From: Oscheius dolichura
Lineage: Eukaryota; Nematoda; Chromadorea; Rhabditida; Rhabditidae
Direction: 5' to 3'
Length of the DNA stretch: 64,000 bases
Assembly: GCA_932521035.1 (NCBI GenBank)
Contig: OW051497.1
Location: forward strand, 7,626,001 to 7,690,000
Shown here: in pieces, positions 1-15,546 of the stretch
Numbering within the stretch: position 1 is the stretch's first letter
Layout: the number at the start of each line of letters is the position of its first letter
Made by a program: the position numbers and the translations under genes
Notes under the pieces: model-generated
What the model saw: the letters and a program-made list of their open reading frames with translations, nothing else
The model's database searches: none
What the model was told of the DNA's origin: nothing

Positions 1-2824
<2,824 letters not shown>

Positions 2825-5800
2825 ATAAAAATGCCTATCATTCCATTTTAATGTAAACAATGGATTGGATGTATTTTCTTAAAAGCGTGACATTTTGGTC
2901 CCCTAAAAATTGTGTGTGACCTCAGCTTATGATTTACTTATATTTCGTTGAAACCAGATATTTCCTCGGTACAAACGCGTGGGAGAGACGGGTGTAATTT
3001 TTCATGAGCTCTTGACTCGTCAAAATGACCAAGGCCGGAACACACGCTGACCCGGTGAAGAGGCAATAAAACTCACTGTGGTTATGTTCCCTGCACAGAA
3101 AAGATCCCTAACCAAGTAGAAGACCATGCTCTACGATGAAATGACGGAGCACATCTGATCTTAAAAGAAGAATTAGAGATTAGAGACGTAAGAGAGAACG
3201 TGATAAAAAGAGTACAGAGGCTAAAACTTGACGGTGTGAATGAATAGCAGTCGTATCAGATAAAAGACGGAACAAACACTAAGGCTCTTAGTTGAACACG
3301 CGGGGAAGGAGCAAACAGTGACATCTAGAAGGGGAGGGCCCGGGGTATAACCTCCACGGCTTCTCATTTCCGTTACCCTGACTACAGAGAACAAAACCAG
3401 AGAGTGAGAGGGAGGTTAGATTATATTTGTTGCCACAATGACCTCTTGAGCCGGTGGTTTGTCTCTTGACAGTTTGCGAGGGCAGCAGTGATGTTTAAAG
3501 AACTGAATCAGAGGAGAAAGAAAGCGACAGGGAGAGCATGGTGGGGGCAGTGTCGACCATTTGTATGACATTACGTTTCTTTCAGCTTGAAGACAAATAG
3601 TCGTCAGACATTTTTTTCATTCTAAGCGAGAGGGGGAGATCATTGAACCTCGGCAAAATGCTTACAAGCAGATTAATGACAATTTTTTCTTTTCATCCCA
3701 GACAGAAAAAGGGATGCATTGAAGAGGGTAAACAGCGTTTCCCGCCTGATCAGCAAATAAGATTGTCCTCTCAAATCAAGAGAGCAATGAATAAGCTTCT
3801 AGTCGAATGAGCTCTCGTGAGAAAATGGATCTAATTTATACCGACTGGGAGCACAAATCAGAGGAGAATACCGAGATTAAGATTGAGAAAATCATGCAAA
3901 AGACGGATATCCTCGGATAAAAGAGTAAATGATCTGCAGCAAATCTGCTATCAGAAGATTACTGGCGGAAAAAGAGGATAATGTGTACGGGAAAAGTGTG
4001 TCGAGAGCGAAAATTTTGAATATGACCAGGAATATCTACAGATAAACGTGTTTCTGCGTAGGAGAGAGACAAAATGGATGGTTATCACGCAGACAGCTAC
4101 TTTTTAGACACTCTAAATAATTTTAAGGGCAGAATAAAGGCAGCAATAGGCACAGATAGATAGTTCAACGTATTTGTCTGGTTTGTTTTGATGGACTAGG
4201 GGATATTTATCAAAAATATCCATAACAAAACATAATGGCAGTCAACAAATTAAATGCTTTTCTAAGAAATGAAAAGAACAAGAATGGCCTGTCCCAGTAA
4301 CCGGTGCCAATTGTGAGCTTTCCCCCGAGAGAACATCTGGCGACAACACAGGCGCAAGGTCAGGCATCGGTCAGCCAAAAACGCGGCACTTCCTTCGTGT
4401 CCTGCCTTATTTTTAGCCGCATGGGGAAATAAAATGTTAGGAGGGAATGAGCCAGAACCGGTGAATAGGAATTTTATCAGAAGACTCCCACAACACCTAC
4501 CTATCAGATTATCATGCCCGCAGTAGGAGCCGTGTTCCTTCTTTTGATGACGCCTATATTTCTCTCCGGGAAGAGGTTAACTCAACTAGACAGCTAGAAC
4601 TTCCATTTAAATGATTCGAATTAGGCGACGGGAGGCACCCGGTGACGTAATATTGGGTGTGTTTAGCGCAAATACTGAGCTAAAACGCAGTGTTCTGAAT
4701 TGAATGTCAATCTCTCTCACTCTCTGCATGACCCAGACGAAGCAGCAAAAAGAGTATAATCTCTGTGTACACACGCAAAACAATTAGAACCGATTGTCAG
4801 TCCAGAAGTGAGCCATGGCTTCATCCAATTATTGACCCTCGTCGTCTCAGTCTGTTAGTCACACTCACAGGTTATTGTGTTGTGCCCGAGGAAAGTGCGC
4901 GTGTACATAAGTGTATGAAAGCTGCGCAACTATTGATCGTCAGCAGCGAGAGATAAAGGCAACCCCCATACGCATTATCAAAGCTGAAGCGCTGTCTCTC
5001 GCTAATAGGAATCACCCTCCCCGACTGTTTTTACTTCATTTAATCTCACTTTAAATGAATTCTATTGAGAAGGGGCAGATTTATTCGAAAGTCCTTCGGC
5101 TTCAAGTGTATGGAATTCTTTTGTTCGGCCAGCGATATCCGCAGAACAGAGCAAATAATTTTTTAGCTGTCCTGTTCCCTGTTGGATAGATATCAATGTG
5201 GAGGTGGTTTGAGTTGAATAGAAAGCGAATGTGACAGGAAAAACGATGCAGTGCATCGAAACGGACGCAACTTTAAACACAGAGAGAGCGGAAACAAACG
5301 AAATGTGATATTTGTGTGCTTGATTATGAGTAGAAGAACTTATTACGTACGGGATTAATTTATTTACGGGCGGGAATAGAAAGTTATTCAATCAGTAGAG
5401 CCGGAGAATGAAAATCAAAGAAGAGGAAGGGCGAGAAGGCTACTTAATTTTATGTCCTATGCTAGGACGAATTGCCCCTGTTTTGAAACAGAGAGCAAAT
5501 TAACTTCCATCATTAATTGGCACTTAAAATTCTCACAAACAGACAAATGAACCGGTTAAATATTCCAAAATTCGAGTCAAATGTTCAAATAATCAAGCTG
5601 CCCCACCCAGCAAAAGAAAGGCCGTTTCACACAACTGGTAGGAAAACTTGTGCCTTGGAAAGGTCAAATGGAGAAGAAGAAATGTCAACAAATTTTTCGC
5701 AAGACAGCGCAATCAAAATGCGAAAACCGGCGTATTTTCTGGTAGAGAAAGGAATCTTTAGTCTAGCTACGGGCAAGTGTTGATTCTCCTAAAATTTGTA

Positions 5801-6381
5801 AGAATTGCCGCGCTCTTCAATGAACAAATAATTGAACCTTCTTGGATAAAAAGATCTACGAAACAGAATACAGGGTGTGTTGTCTCTCATTGAGTAGTTT
5901 TTAAAAGAAGAAGTCATCCTGATTGAAGGACGGTCAACAATAACCATTATAGGAGGTGCTATATGGGAGATCCCCCTCTCCTGAGAGCGTCACCAGAGGG
6001 TACGACCTAGAGATCTTTGTAATATGGTGGGACAGTGAACAGCCTAGAAGGATATAGCGACAGTGAAACTACTGTCTCTGGCAAATCGGGAGTATGCTCT
6101 CGGAGAGAGAGCTGATGTCGGTTCGGCCACGGCAAACACACTCGCCAAGAGTACTCTCACCAACGCTATTTCACGCTGCTAGAACCACAAAAGGTAAAAA
6201 AAAATTCTAGCCAAACAAGCTAATACTTAATTTTATTACAGTATGCAGAAAATTGCATTATATTTGACGAGGACAGAGGGCAAACCGCAAGAAATAGCAG
6301 CTGAACTGGCAGCACAGATCAATGAATGATGATATTGGCAGAGCCAATGCTTTGCTTGCTGTATCCATACAAATAGGGAAA
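2825..6381. other. Gene-poor interval, upstream of the ABC transporter
   Basis: No convincing coding exon was found on either strand. Much of 3.0-4.3 kb is rich in GA runs. The missing first exon of the ABC transporter and its promoter should lie here. Open frames at 5062-5391 (-) and 5517-5783 (+) have no recognisable domains, and no partner exons could be joined to them. Confidence 0.4.
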
Positions 6382-8339
6382 TCACACGTTTCCATCATCA
6401 TATACGTAGGCCGCATCGGTGCTACTTTCTTCTCCGATAATCGGCGGAAAAGTGGCAGGACCTTCAGTGTCCGGGCAGGTGAAGAAGTTCTGATAATGCA
6501 TTCTCATTGAGAGGGTGAACTGCTGGTCCAGTAATGAATCCCAGAGTCTATTTGCGTCCTCATCTACTTCTTGTCTAACTTCACTAAAAAACGACTCTCG
6601 TAAAACGGAAATGACGAATGAACGGACATTATGCCATTGGCCGTTTTCCGCTTGGTAACCTCAAAGATAAAATAGGGTTTGGAAACTTGATAAGCCAGCA
6701 AATTATCGGCGGTGGAGATCTTATAGTTGAAGACGGTTTCCTTCAAATATTTATGGGTGTCCGTCTTGGCAATGTACGTTTCGTTTTTCTGAAATGATAA
6801 CGGTCGGAGAAAATTGGGTTAATAACCACATGTTTTAAGGTACAACAGGCCTTGTCACAAGAGTCCAAGATTTCACAACCTTCGTCAGACAGCTCTGGAG
6901 AGAAATTCTCCACGATCTTGGGAACATTTGTCGCTTTCGCAAGGATAACTCGCGTTTTAACCTTAATTCCACATAAAGTGAAACCTCTCTGTTTAAACTT
7001 ACTGGGAAACCGATAGTACTGTAGGAATGAAGTCTACTTGCCGCTGCAGAAGTGTGTTTCAAGTTTGGTGGGAAGATTTCCTTCATCTTAGCCGTTGCGT
7101 CATCGGGAAGCTTGAGAAAGTGACCTAAACTTTGGTACCTGCAGAAAACGGAAGCATCAACCTTTGTTGTAGCTTTTCTTCGCCGCCCCATTAAGCATTT
7201 TCAGCTCTTCTTCTAATTTTACTCCAACATATTCCGAAAATTGGATGGATAGAAGTTCAACTACTTTTTGAATATCCCTTGTGACGATGCTCCTTCCAGA
7301 AGTGGCCCAATAACTGGAAGATGATGTGATTAAAGCTGGGATTAACATTTGTAGAGTTGAACGTCAGGGATTCCTTATGCGGTAATGAGACTATGATTAA
7401 AATGTCGAAAAAAGTGCAACCCCGTTGTTTGTACGGATATTTTTACCTCTATCCGGTGCCAGGTTACTTTCAGAACATTTTTGTCTGTCTGGGCCAGTTT
7501 GTTAAATAAAACATGGGTAAGCAAAGACAAATACGTGAAGAGCTCGTTAACCGTTTGAAATATTCTATTTGGTCTTTCGTCCCAAAAAATAGAATTAAGT
7601 TCATCCCCTCCATCGCCTCCCCCATTCCAGGAACTAAGAATCACCTGTTCTGCCGCCTGAGATACACCTGCTTCAATCGGAATCGCGTTCTAGCGAAAGC
7701 CATGGCGTATACATAATAGTCGGGTCCAATAGAAGCACAGCTGAATTTCATTATATTCAGCCAGCCGTATACACCTTTATCGTACTGTAATTAATTTATA
7801 AAAGAGATGAAAATAGACTGGGAAACCTTGAAATCATTCTCAGCTAGGGAGCCGTACTTAAAATGAAGGCAATTTCCTAACTCTTCCCGAATTAAGGGCA
7901 CCGGAATCCAGGGCCTCTTTTTGATGTCACCCAAGTGCTCACTCATCGGTATTTTCGTGTAGTTTTCCAGTTGTGAACGGTGGATTCTGGAAATACGATA
8001 AACATCAATAAAGAGGGCAGGTAAACGAAAATGACGCAAGGTAAAAAAGATCGTCTTGCTTACATTCCTACTCGAAAGAAAGTGTCATTGCTCGTGTCCT
8101 GCATCGGAACGATTTTAGCTGCTCCACGATCAGCCAAGGACAGAAAATAAGTATAATTCAACTCAGTTGATATGAATTTTCCTATAAGTTAGGGCGTATG
8201 ACGAAGGAATGGGGAGCTTATACCGTACTGGGCATCTTTTAGAATCCGATCGCCTTTCGGCCCTTTTTTAGGTAAAACAAGAGGAAAGAAGACGAGCAGA
8301 ATAAGTGACCACTTCATTGATGGAACCATAGCAGTGTGG
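6382..8339 (-). CDS. Unidentified multi-exon secreted or lumenal protein
   Basis: Not recognised. The likely first exon starts at 8339 with a signal peptide, MVPSMKWSLILLVFFPLVLP, followed by KKGPKGDRILKDAQ. Next come a short exon with NYTYFLSLADRGAAKIVPM and an N-glycosylation site (NDT), and an exon at about 7995-7830 with SEHLGDIKKRPWIPVPLIRE and NCLHFKYGSLAENDFK ending at a donor. Further open stretches run through 7640-7440 (ILSSWNGGGDGGDELNSIFW), 7350-7190 (RDIQKVVELLSIQFSEYVGV) and 7150-6840. The probable last exon ends near 6382 with FFTCPDTEGPATFPP. The middle splice junctions are not resolved: some junctions I tried would need introns under 30 nt. A pseudogene or two genes are possible. 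The signal peptide and clean N-terminal exons argue for a real secreted protein; exon limits are approximate. Confidence 0.45.
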
Positions 8340-9436
8340 GCAATCCTCTTTTGTAGACTTTTCTTGGCGATTCACAGCTGACCAGCAAACAGATCAAATC
8401 CCTCGATAAATACTGACCATCGAACGCTGTTCCATATTTGGAAAGGGGTGAGAAGTCCCCGTCAGGATAGACTTCTCCCCATTTGAAACACAAAACTGCC
8501 ATGGCCACCAAAGTCCTTTGGGTATTTGGAAATGGATGAGAAACTATCTTCAGGATTTCTTAGCAGCTGTAACATTTCCAGTAATTTCAACAGACAAAAG
8601 TTTAATGTCAACTGTCCTGATCACGGAAATGCTGAAACAATGCTCATATTGGCAAAGGGGTGAGAAACTCCCTCCAATTTCTCATATTTCCCAACAATTT
8701 GTACATTTTCTACTATTTTGAAAAACTTGTTTACTTCTCAGCTTGTAAAAAACCTTCGTTGTCGTAAACTGAGCAATTCCCAGTTTGCTATGCGATCCCC
8801 CAAATATTCATACATCATAAACAGACTTTTTTGATGGAAAACAACCACGTGGTCGAAAGGAACCTCGTTAATAAGTGTTTTTCATTTCCGACGAGTTCGA
8901 AAGTTCCTGGTGGGCCTCCGAGGCCTGTTTCCTGCTCTGTGGATCATTATTTAACCCCTTGTGCTGGCTCCATTGGTCTCACATGAGAATAAACAAACAA
9001 CTATGTGGAAAGCTGTTCTTGCAGGCTTCTTGCATATTTTTAGACGTATCCATTTACTTCGATCCATTAGAGCAAAAATTGCAATACCGGTCAAAAGGAA
9101 GCGTTCTCCAATGGGAAAAATCAGCTGGCCGCCAGCTGATGTGATCGCCGAAAAGACGAGACACCCTGCGGAGGGGAGCCCCCCGGAAAATACACGATGT
9201 CTGAGACAATAACCCGCAGACGTCTCTATGAATGTTGTTTATCACAAGCGAAGAGTTCATGTCAAAGAATCTTTCTGATGGCTCAGACCCCCCTAAGGGC
9301 GAAATAACCTCCTAACAACAGGAGACGCAGAGATGGCAGGGGCCATTGGACGAGAGCCAAGGCCGTCCCCCACGCGGGGCGGACGCGTGGCGAATTCTCT
9401 TCATAGTCGTCAGCGTGCGGTAGAATAGAGCGCACT
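8340..9436. other. Interval without a supported gene
   Basis: Upstream region of the leftward gene starting at 8339 and of the rightward gene at 9437. A loosely repeated segment (TTTGGAAAGGGGTGAGAA-like) occurs near 8440 and 8650. The overlapping open frames around 8875-9260 on both strands show no domain and look fortuitous. Confidence 0.35.
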
Positions 9437-10092
9437 ATGTTAGCACCTATTATTACTAAAGACATGAAGCTATTCCCAAGTCGTCCACTGCCTTCCAATA
9501 TCAAGAATGTTCGAAGCCGGGCCCAATCCCTAGACCAAGTGTCTGCTCTGCAGAAAGCGACGAGCATGCACGGCCGAGTGGTACCCGTTCGTCCGAGGAA
9601 CTCTCAGTCTACCGGGAACTTACCCTCAGTGGCAAAGAGTCCTCCTGGGACCAATCGGAAGTCTACGCTAGCCGCAATCCAAGAAGGAGTCGAACTAAGT
9701 GACCGTAAGGATGACCCTACCGTTTCCTCGCCTGCGTAAGTTCTACTCATTTTCTCATTTTCTGGCCTTTTTGAACCTTCTGATCCATTTCTAACTTCCT
9801 TTTTGACTGATTATTTTCTTCTAGACTTGACGCTGCGGTCATGAATGGCATCTCACTTCCTGTCAAGAAGATGACCCCCTCTCAAGCTGCCAAGATTGAT
9901 GCGGTGAAGAAGAGCAAGCTCTCCACTGGCAGTTCCTCCGATTCCGCTTCTGATGATGGAGGCGAGCGGAAGGAGAATAACAAGAGCAAGAAGAAAAGCG
10001 TCGTAAAGTGGATAGCTTCCGCTTTCCGAAGAGATTGCCGTGCAGAGGCGGGAACGATTTCTCCAGAGAATGTCAGCACAATATCCAGCTAG
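9437..10092 (+). CDS. Small Ser/Lys-rich disordered protein, two visible exons
   Basis: Not recognised. Exon 1 (9437-9735) begins MLAPIITKDMKLFPSRPLPS and is rich in Arg, Ser and Pro. The donor GC|GTAAGT and acceptor TTCTTCTAG give exon 2 (9825-10092) in frame, 89-nt intron, ending in TAG. The product is about 188 residues, mostly low-complexity. A Ser/Asp stretch (GSSSDSASDDGGERKENN) is followed by a Lys-rich segment and the possible amphipathic helix VVKWIASAFRRD near the C-terminus. The first ATG follows an in-frame stop at 9404, so 9437 is a reasonable start, but a 5' exon cannot be excluded. A basic/acidic disordered protein with a terminal amphipathic helix could bind membrane or nucleic acid; that is inference only. 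Confidence 0.6.
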
Positions 10093-12000
10093 GTGGGTCT
10101 AATCTTCTTCCATTTCGTAAGAGACTTCTTAACCAATGTCTCGGTCTGCTTATGACATAACTTGTTTTCGCATTTTATGTTTGCCACACCCTGCCTATAA
10201 CATAAGAATAGAGACCTTGATTTATAAAACAATAGGGAGGGAGTGACTGCTGAAATACGAACACGATACGTCTAATCCTTTTTTTTCAGTCTTCGCTTCC
10301 CGCCGGCTTTTTTTTCTCTCGTTCTTCTTCTAATTATGTGAGTTTTTTTTTCCTTTTCTCCTCGAGACCCCGTGGACCATTAAAATTCCCCGTGTTCTTT
10401 AGTTCACCAGACTGCATTCTTGATCATTCACGCTTCTCTTGCAAAGTATCCTCTGGGTTTACATAATCCACTAGCCCGGGTTAAACCCTTATTTTCCTTT
10501 TTGTCAAAACAAACCTCAATCTCTGGTGTTTTACTCAAATTTCTACTAGTTAAGTAAATACCCACCACCCTGCGGTCTCCTTTAGAAAGTGCTCTGGTCA
10601 ATCATCATCGTGTTCTTTTCAGAATCTCCTGCTGTGATCATGTTTTATGGGCTGTGCTTTTGACGAGTGATGCTCTCCTACACTTCTCCTCTTTTCTCCC
10701 CGTGAATACAATTAGTCCTATTAGTTTCCTCCACCTACTGGTAATTTCTAGTCAGAAACGTCCTTCTGCCATTCATTAGAATCTCAACGGTCCTTTTCTA
10801 GCGATTCTCATCGCAATAGCTTCAAGTACCTGTAAATATTATCTTATCCTCAAAGGGCTAAGCATGAGTTGTCCTTTCCCTCATTTCATAAAAATGCTCT
10901 CCCCTGGCAACTGCAGCTGAAAGGCTCTGCGGAAAAGGGAGAGGAAGGGGATCCACGTCATACGCGAATATTTGAACGCTTGAATTTTTGAATAATGAAC
11001 GACGTTGGTTCCCGTCTTTGACCTAGCGTGTCATGTGCTACGGTTGTAAAACGAAGTGTTCCGTATTTATTTTAAATAATAAATTATTTTCTTCTTCTTT
11101 GTGTTTGCAAGGCCCTCAAACCGGCGCCACATTAATCTTCTCCTGGGGGCAATAACAAAATACAATAAGACAAATACTTCCCAGTCAAAAATGAACGATG
11201 AACTCGGCTAATCTCTGACAGGTTATTGCCTCGCCTCAATAATGGTCCTCACACGTGGTGAAGGTGGCGGTAGGGGGTCCGGACACAACGTCACAAAGTA
11301 GTTAAGGGGGACGTTGTCACCCACGCAAAACATTATGCTTTAGAGTCAGAGTGAGAGAGTAGTTAAGTAAACGACTTTCCACTAATTTTGGTTGGTAGCC
11401 AGCTGGGGGATAGAGTTTCCCTGCGGGAGGATATCCATTTATTAACTCTTCTTTTTCCTTTAGGAATAAATCTGGAGCCAGTGTTCCTTTTTGCTCTCCG
11501 TCCGCCTGATTGTTCCGTATGAGTTCTGCATATGGGATGAAGTTCCGGCCCGGGGGAGTGGGATCGACGTCTCTACCGGGGTGGCAACATATTGAGGAGA
11601 TTGTTTTACGGCGGCTGGACAATAACAATCACATAATCGGAATGAGTGGGAGTTATTTTGACTTAGAGTAACTCATAGGGGACCAGATCTTCGGGCATTG
11701 ACAGTCAACAAATAGAAACGTTCGGACAATAAAAGTAGCTCACTAACCGTTGGTAGGGAAGGAGTTCATCCTACAGCGAAGAAATATGCCCTCGGGACAG
11801 TCGTTTCGGGAAAAGCGCTTTACTAGCAAGGTAAAAAAGCAAAACAAATGAAAGATGATTTATTTGGCTTTAAAGAGAAGAAGCATCTACAAGAAATGGC
11901 ATGACACACGTTGGGGAGAGCTGCTTCGATTTTGGTTTCAATAGTATTATGCATACCCTACAGTAATTATAAAGTTTAACAAAAGAACATGGTTGTCAAA
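10093..12000. other. 3' flanks of two convergent genes
   Basis: Pyrimidine-rich downstream sequence of the 9.4 kb gene (10.2-10.8 kb), including AATAAT/AATAAA-like runs near 11080. On the minus strand AATAAA at 11859-11864 probably ends the membrane-protein gene that stops at 12001. The minus-strand open frame at 11317-11628 has no recognisable features. Confidence 0.35.
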
Positions 12001-14267
12001 TTAGGCTTTCTGCAACTCGTCGGAGTATCCCTGATTACGTACGCACATGAAAATTCCAAGAATAAACATCAAGAAGAAGCCGGCGCCGACAAAAATGGCC
12101 TGGACGATGAGTTCCGTGTTGTCAGCATTTTGTTCAATGTCGATGAGCTCCTTCACCTGAGAACGTCTCTGTTAATAATCATATATTTTGTATTTTGCTC
12201 CGTGTTCGAAAATAGCAACATCCGGTGACAAATTCAAATTATCAGCTGGTCAAAAAAGGTCATTTCCTTTGTTATTTCAGCTGAGTTTGCGACTGATAAA
12301 GGACTCTTGCACCACATCGGAGTGTTGCAGAGATCGGAAAAAACACATTGCGAAAATGGAGCACTGGCCGGGGCAAATTACTTTTCCCAAGCTGGGGGAA
12401 TTCCATTAACAGACTTTTTTTACATTCCGCGCAATTCAAATGCCATACTTCCCGTCCATTGGAGTGCAAATTTGCAGGGAGCACTGGGGTTGCCGATAAG
12501 TATTCCGTCCGGAGGAGGGGGTCAACAAATTTCTGGACTTTTCCTGAGGAATCAAAACAGTTCACCCACGCTGTTGTACTCAATTTCCGGCGGGGTCCTT
12601 GATACTCGGCGAGGAGACTCACAGCGAACTATTGGACCTGTCCCGAAGGGAGAGTAATTGGATTATACGTAAATATAATAATCTCGGCGCTCCTTTTAGG
12701 GATTCGGCGATTAATCATCATCAAGTTGTTCTGTTCTCAGAGATCGCAGAGGATTTAGGTCTGTGGTGACAAATTGCCCAAAAAGTGCAGTCTGGATCGG
12801 AAAAAACGTAATGATGGAGAGGCTGTGGGCCCCAGTTGGCTACTTTATACTAAAGCTGGATGAAACTGCTCTAATACTTCTCTTCTGAAATACAACTATA
12901 AAGGTGGGGGATCATCCTGTTTATCGAAGGATGCCCTTAGTCTCTCGTCATTCAACGTGTGATTTGCAAAACAAAAATCCTGCTTCGTCACTGTCTCCTG
13001 TTTGTGGTTATCTCACTTTCAATGTTGCATTCTTCCAGTTGATAAAATAATCGGGGGACTTTCAAAAGTCAAGAAGCCAGGACTTATCACAGGCATTTTA
13101 CAGCCTAAGAACAATGGAGATGTTTACTCGGGACTGCCTAGCTCAAACAGTAGCGCGGGGACAATACCAAGAAAAGATGAAAGGACTCACAAATTCGATA
13201 TCGTCCACGTCGAGATCAGCAATCTTGTCCAAGTGTCCCATGGCCTTCATCCGGGTGACGATGGACTCGGCGTCGATGAAGTCATTCTGCTCGTAGGGCA
13301 TCTCGGTCTCGTTGTTGTTCTTCTTCAGAATGGCAAATTGGACGATGAACTTATCTTCGCCTTCTTCGTCTTCCACGCAGTTAGCACGAAGAATAAGGAT
13401 GTCTTCCTGAAATCCCAAACTGTACTCGGAATTACTTCAGACATCGGCTAAGGGCTTTAGGGCATTTTAGTGGTTTAGACGAACTGGCAAAGGTTTGTAC
13501 ATTCTTCCAGGCTGCAGGACTTTCATTTTTTTAGTCGAAACCCGTTTACAATAGGCAGTCTAGTAGGTCGCTGCTTATATATCCATGAGATTGGTAGATC
13601 ATCTACCGTAGATTTGAGAAATATTTTCTCAGCCCCTCAAAATTTCCTGGGAAACCCCTCCAGTTCAGTCTACCCATCGTGTCAGAATGTTTATTGAGTG
13701 ATCTAGAGATATGAGCCAAAATGTCAGGTAGTTTTTTGTTTTTTCCCTCGCTACGTCAAAAAGGTCAGCCAAAAAAGACCGAAAATAGCTTTGGATGTAG
13801 TGTGTTTGGCTGTTTTTTTCCTAATAAAGAGCATATTGTAAAGGATACCTCATCAACTCGAAGAGAAGAGGAAATGGTCTCCTTGAACTGATCTTCAGGG
13901 AACTGTTCATGCCCATCGTGCTCATCTAGTTTGAATGTAACCGATACGCCTTCGAAGGACTCCTCATTATCGTCTTCTTCACTTTTGTCATCATCATCAT
14001 CGTCATCGTCTCCTCCTCTGTCGATCATATTGTTACACGACTGGAACGGCACAGCATTATCCTGAATATCTGAACCTCAGACAAAGAAATCGGCCTACAT
14101 CTGCGGGTGCAACTGCACAGACGCAGGAGTGGTCGATGTTGTCTTGATTACAGACCTAAAATCCCCGCGATCAAATTCTAATCCTCTAGCCAAAATACCT
14201 GATGCTTTTTCATGGGGCAAATGGCTGCCAACGCCAATGGCAAGAGGAGTACCCAAGATAATTGCAT
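12001..14267 (-). CDS. Small acidic type I membrane protein, nematode orphan
   Basis: Not assigned to a known family. Exon 1 starts at 14267, two bases after a TTTTTCAG acceptor with no upstream coding exon (a probable trans-splice site), and encodes the signal peptide MQLSWVLLLPLALAA. Exon 2 is Cys-containing (CNQDNIDHSCVCAVAPAD). A 37-nt intron leads to an exon with CNNMIDRGG, eight consecutive Asp and more acidic sequence, then GVSVTFKLDEHDGHEQFPED (about 14045-13850). The exon at about 13410-13190 encodes ILILRANCVEDEEGEDKF and SIVTRMKAMGHLDKIADLDV. After an intron of about 1 kb, the last exon has KELIDIEQNADNTE, a single transmembrane helix (AIFVGAGFFLMFILGIFMC) and the short tail VRNQGYSDELQKA. 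All joins keep frame; total about 215-220 residues. Acidic lumenal part plus one helix suggests a secretory-pathway or surface protein, possibly cation-binding (inference). Confidence 0.72.
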
Positions 14268-15546
14268 TTCTGAAAAAGTGACATAACTATGATGAGGTTT
14301 GGAAATTGCATAAGGAGATGCCAAAAATCTGAAGAGGGGACGCATTTGACGAGAAAGACTGAAGAGAAGGGCGGTTGTTAGGTTAAGAGCAGGCAGCGCT
14401 TAGTGTTTAGATAGCGCCGGCGTCTTCTCGAGTTGAGAGCTCAGAACATCGACGTAATCGCTGGCAAATTTTGATGGGCATGGCAGCCAGAGAGATTCCC
14501 ACTGTATCTGCGGTAGACGTAAGGACCGGGAGCTGCTCCAACCCATAGAGCGAAAAAGAGAAAGCGGAAGACTTACTCTGCGAGGTTCCGCTCGCGCAGG
14601 CTCGAAATAAAATTCACAGGTCAGTTCGAATTGATAGAGCAAATATCGGCCCCCAAATCAATGAGGATTGAAGCTATCGGAGCCGTTAAGTTACAAAGAC
14701 CTCCTCGAAAGCGTCAATGGCTCTTTAAAGAAGGCGCGAATGACGGGAAACCGCATGTGAACCCCAGATTTTAAAAACTAGCTCCCCCCAAATGTTGTCC
14801 AGCATTCCGAGATAAATTGCATTCTCACCACCCGAGGAAATGGAATAAACGTTTACATATCGATTTTGGAGGAAAAAGTAGCAGATGATCCAAAGAGGTA
14901 AGTGTCTACGGGCCGAGATTCTTCCAAGTGGCCTGCCTCAAACACGCCCTTGAAGAATGTTAACATAGTGTAAGAGGTTAGGCAACGTAGCCCATGGTAG
15001 AAAAAGATGGTCAGAGCTCAAATAGAATATTCATTTTTATGGGGAGGCTATATATTTGTAGAGCACGAACCATTGATATGTTCCTTATCAAAAAAAACGA
15101 GACACGGTTACAAAAGAAACATTAAAATAGAGGTTCCTATCTTTTCTACAGGGGGACTTGACTAGAGGCACTCAGCGAAAATGGGGGCAGTATCTAGGGA
15201 TAAAAAGAAGATTAAAAAGAGGGGGAAAGTATACAAAATGGTACAATATCACATGGAACGGGGGATTAAAACAGATTAGTTAATTATAGAAGTGAAATAA
15301 GACGAATTCTACAGTAGGAAGACTGTAGAATCATTTGAATAGGTTAGAGTTCTTTTTGTTCTTTCCAATTTTTCAAAAAGGATCAATTTTCTCTAAAATA
15401 CTACGGGAGAAAAATATAGAGGGGGGTCGAAATGAGCAGGCTTATGGCAGTGCGGCGCTGCTAACGCGAAAAATGACACTTTGCATTGTCGGAGGGCCTG
15501 AAAAACTTTTATTTATTTCCATTAAAACTTGATAAAATAAATTACC
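14268..15546. other. Promoter side of the membrane-protein gene and 3' flank of the next gene
   Basis: No coding exon supported. On the minus strand AATAAA copies at 15508-15513 and 15512-15517 lie about 35 bases past the stop codon of the gene ending at 15547. Confidence 0.4.

Noticed and set aside
12272..12657. Open frames on both strands, about 116 codons each
   Set aside because: They lie within the ~1-kb intron of the membrane-protein gene; the exon join EF|VKEL works without them and neither shows a domain.
13002..13451. 149-codon plus-strand open frame
   Set aside because: Antisense to the acidic membrane-protein exon; the minus strand has the splice sites and matching frames.
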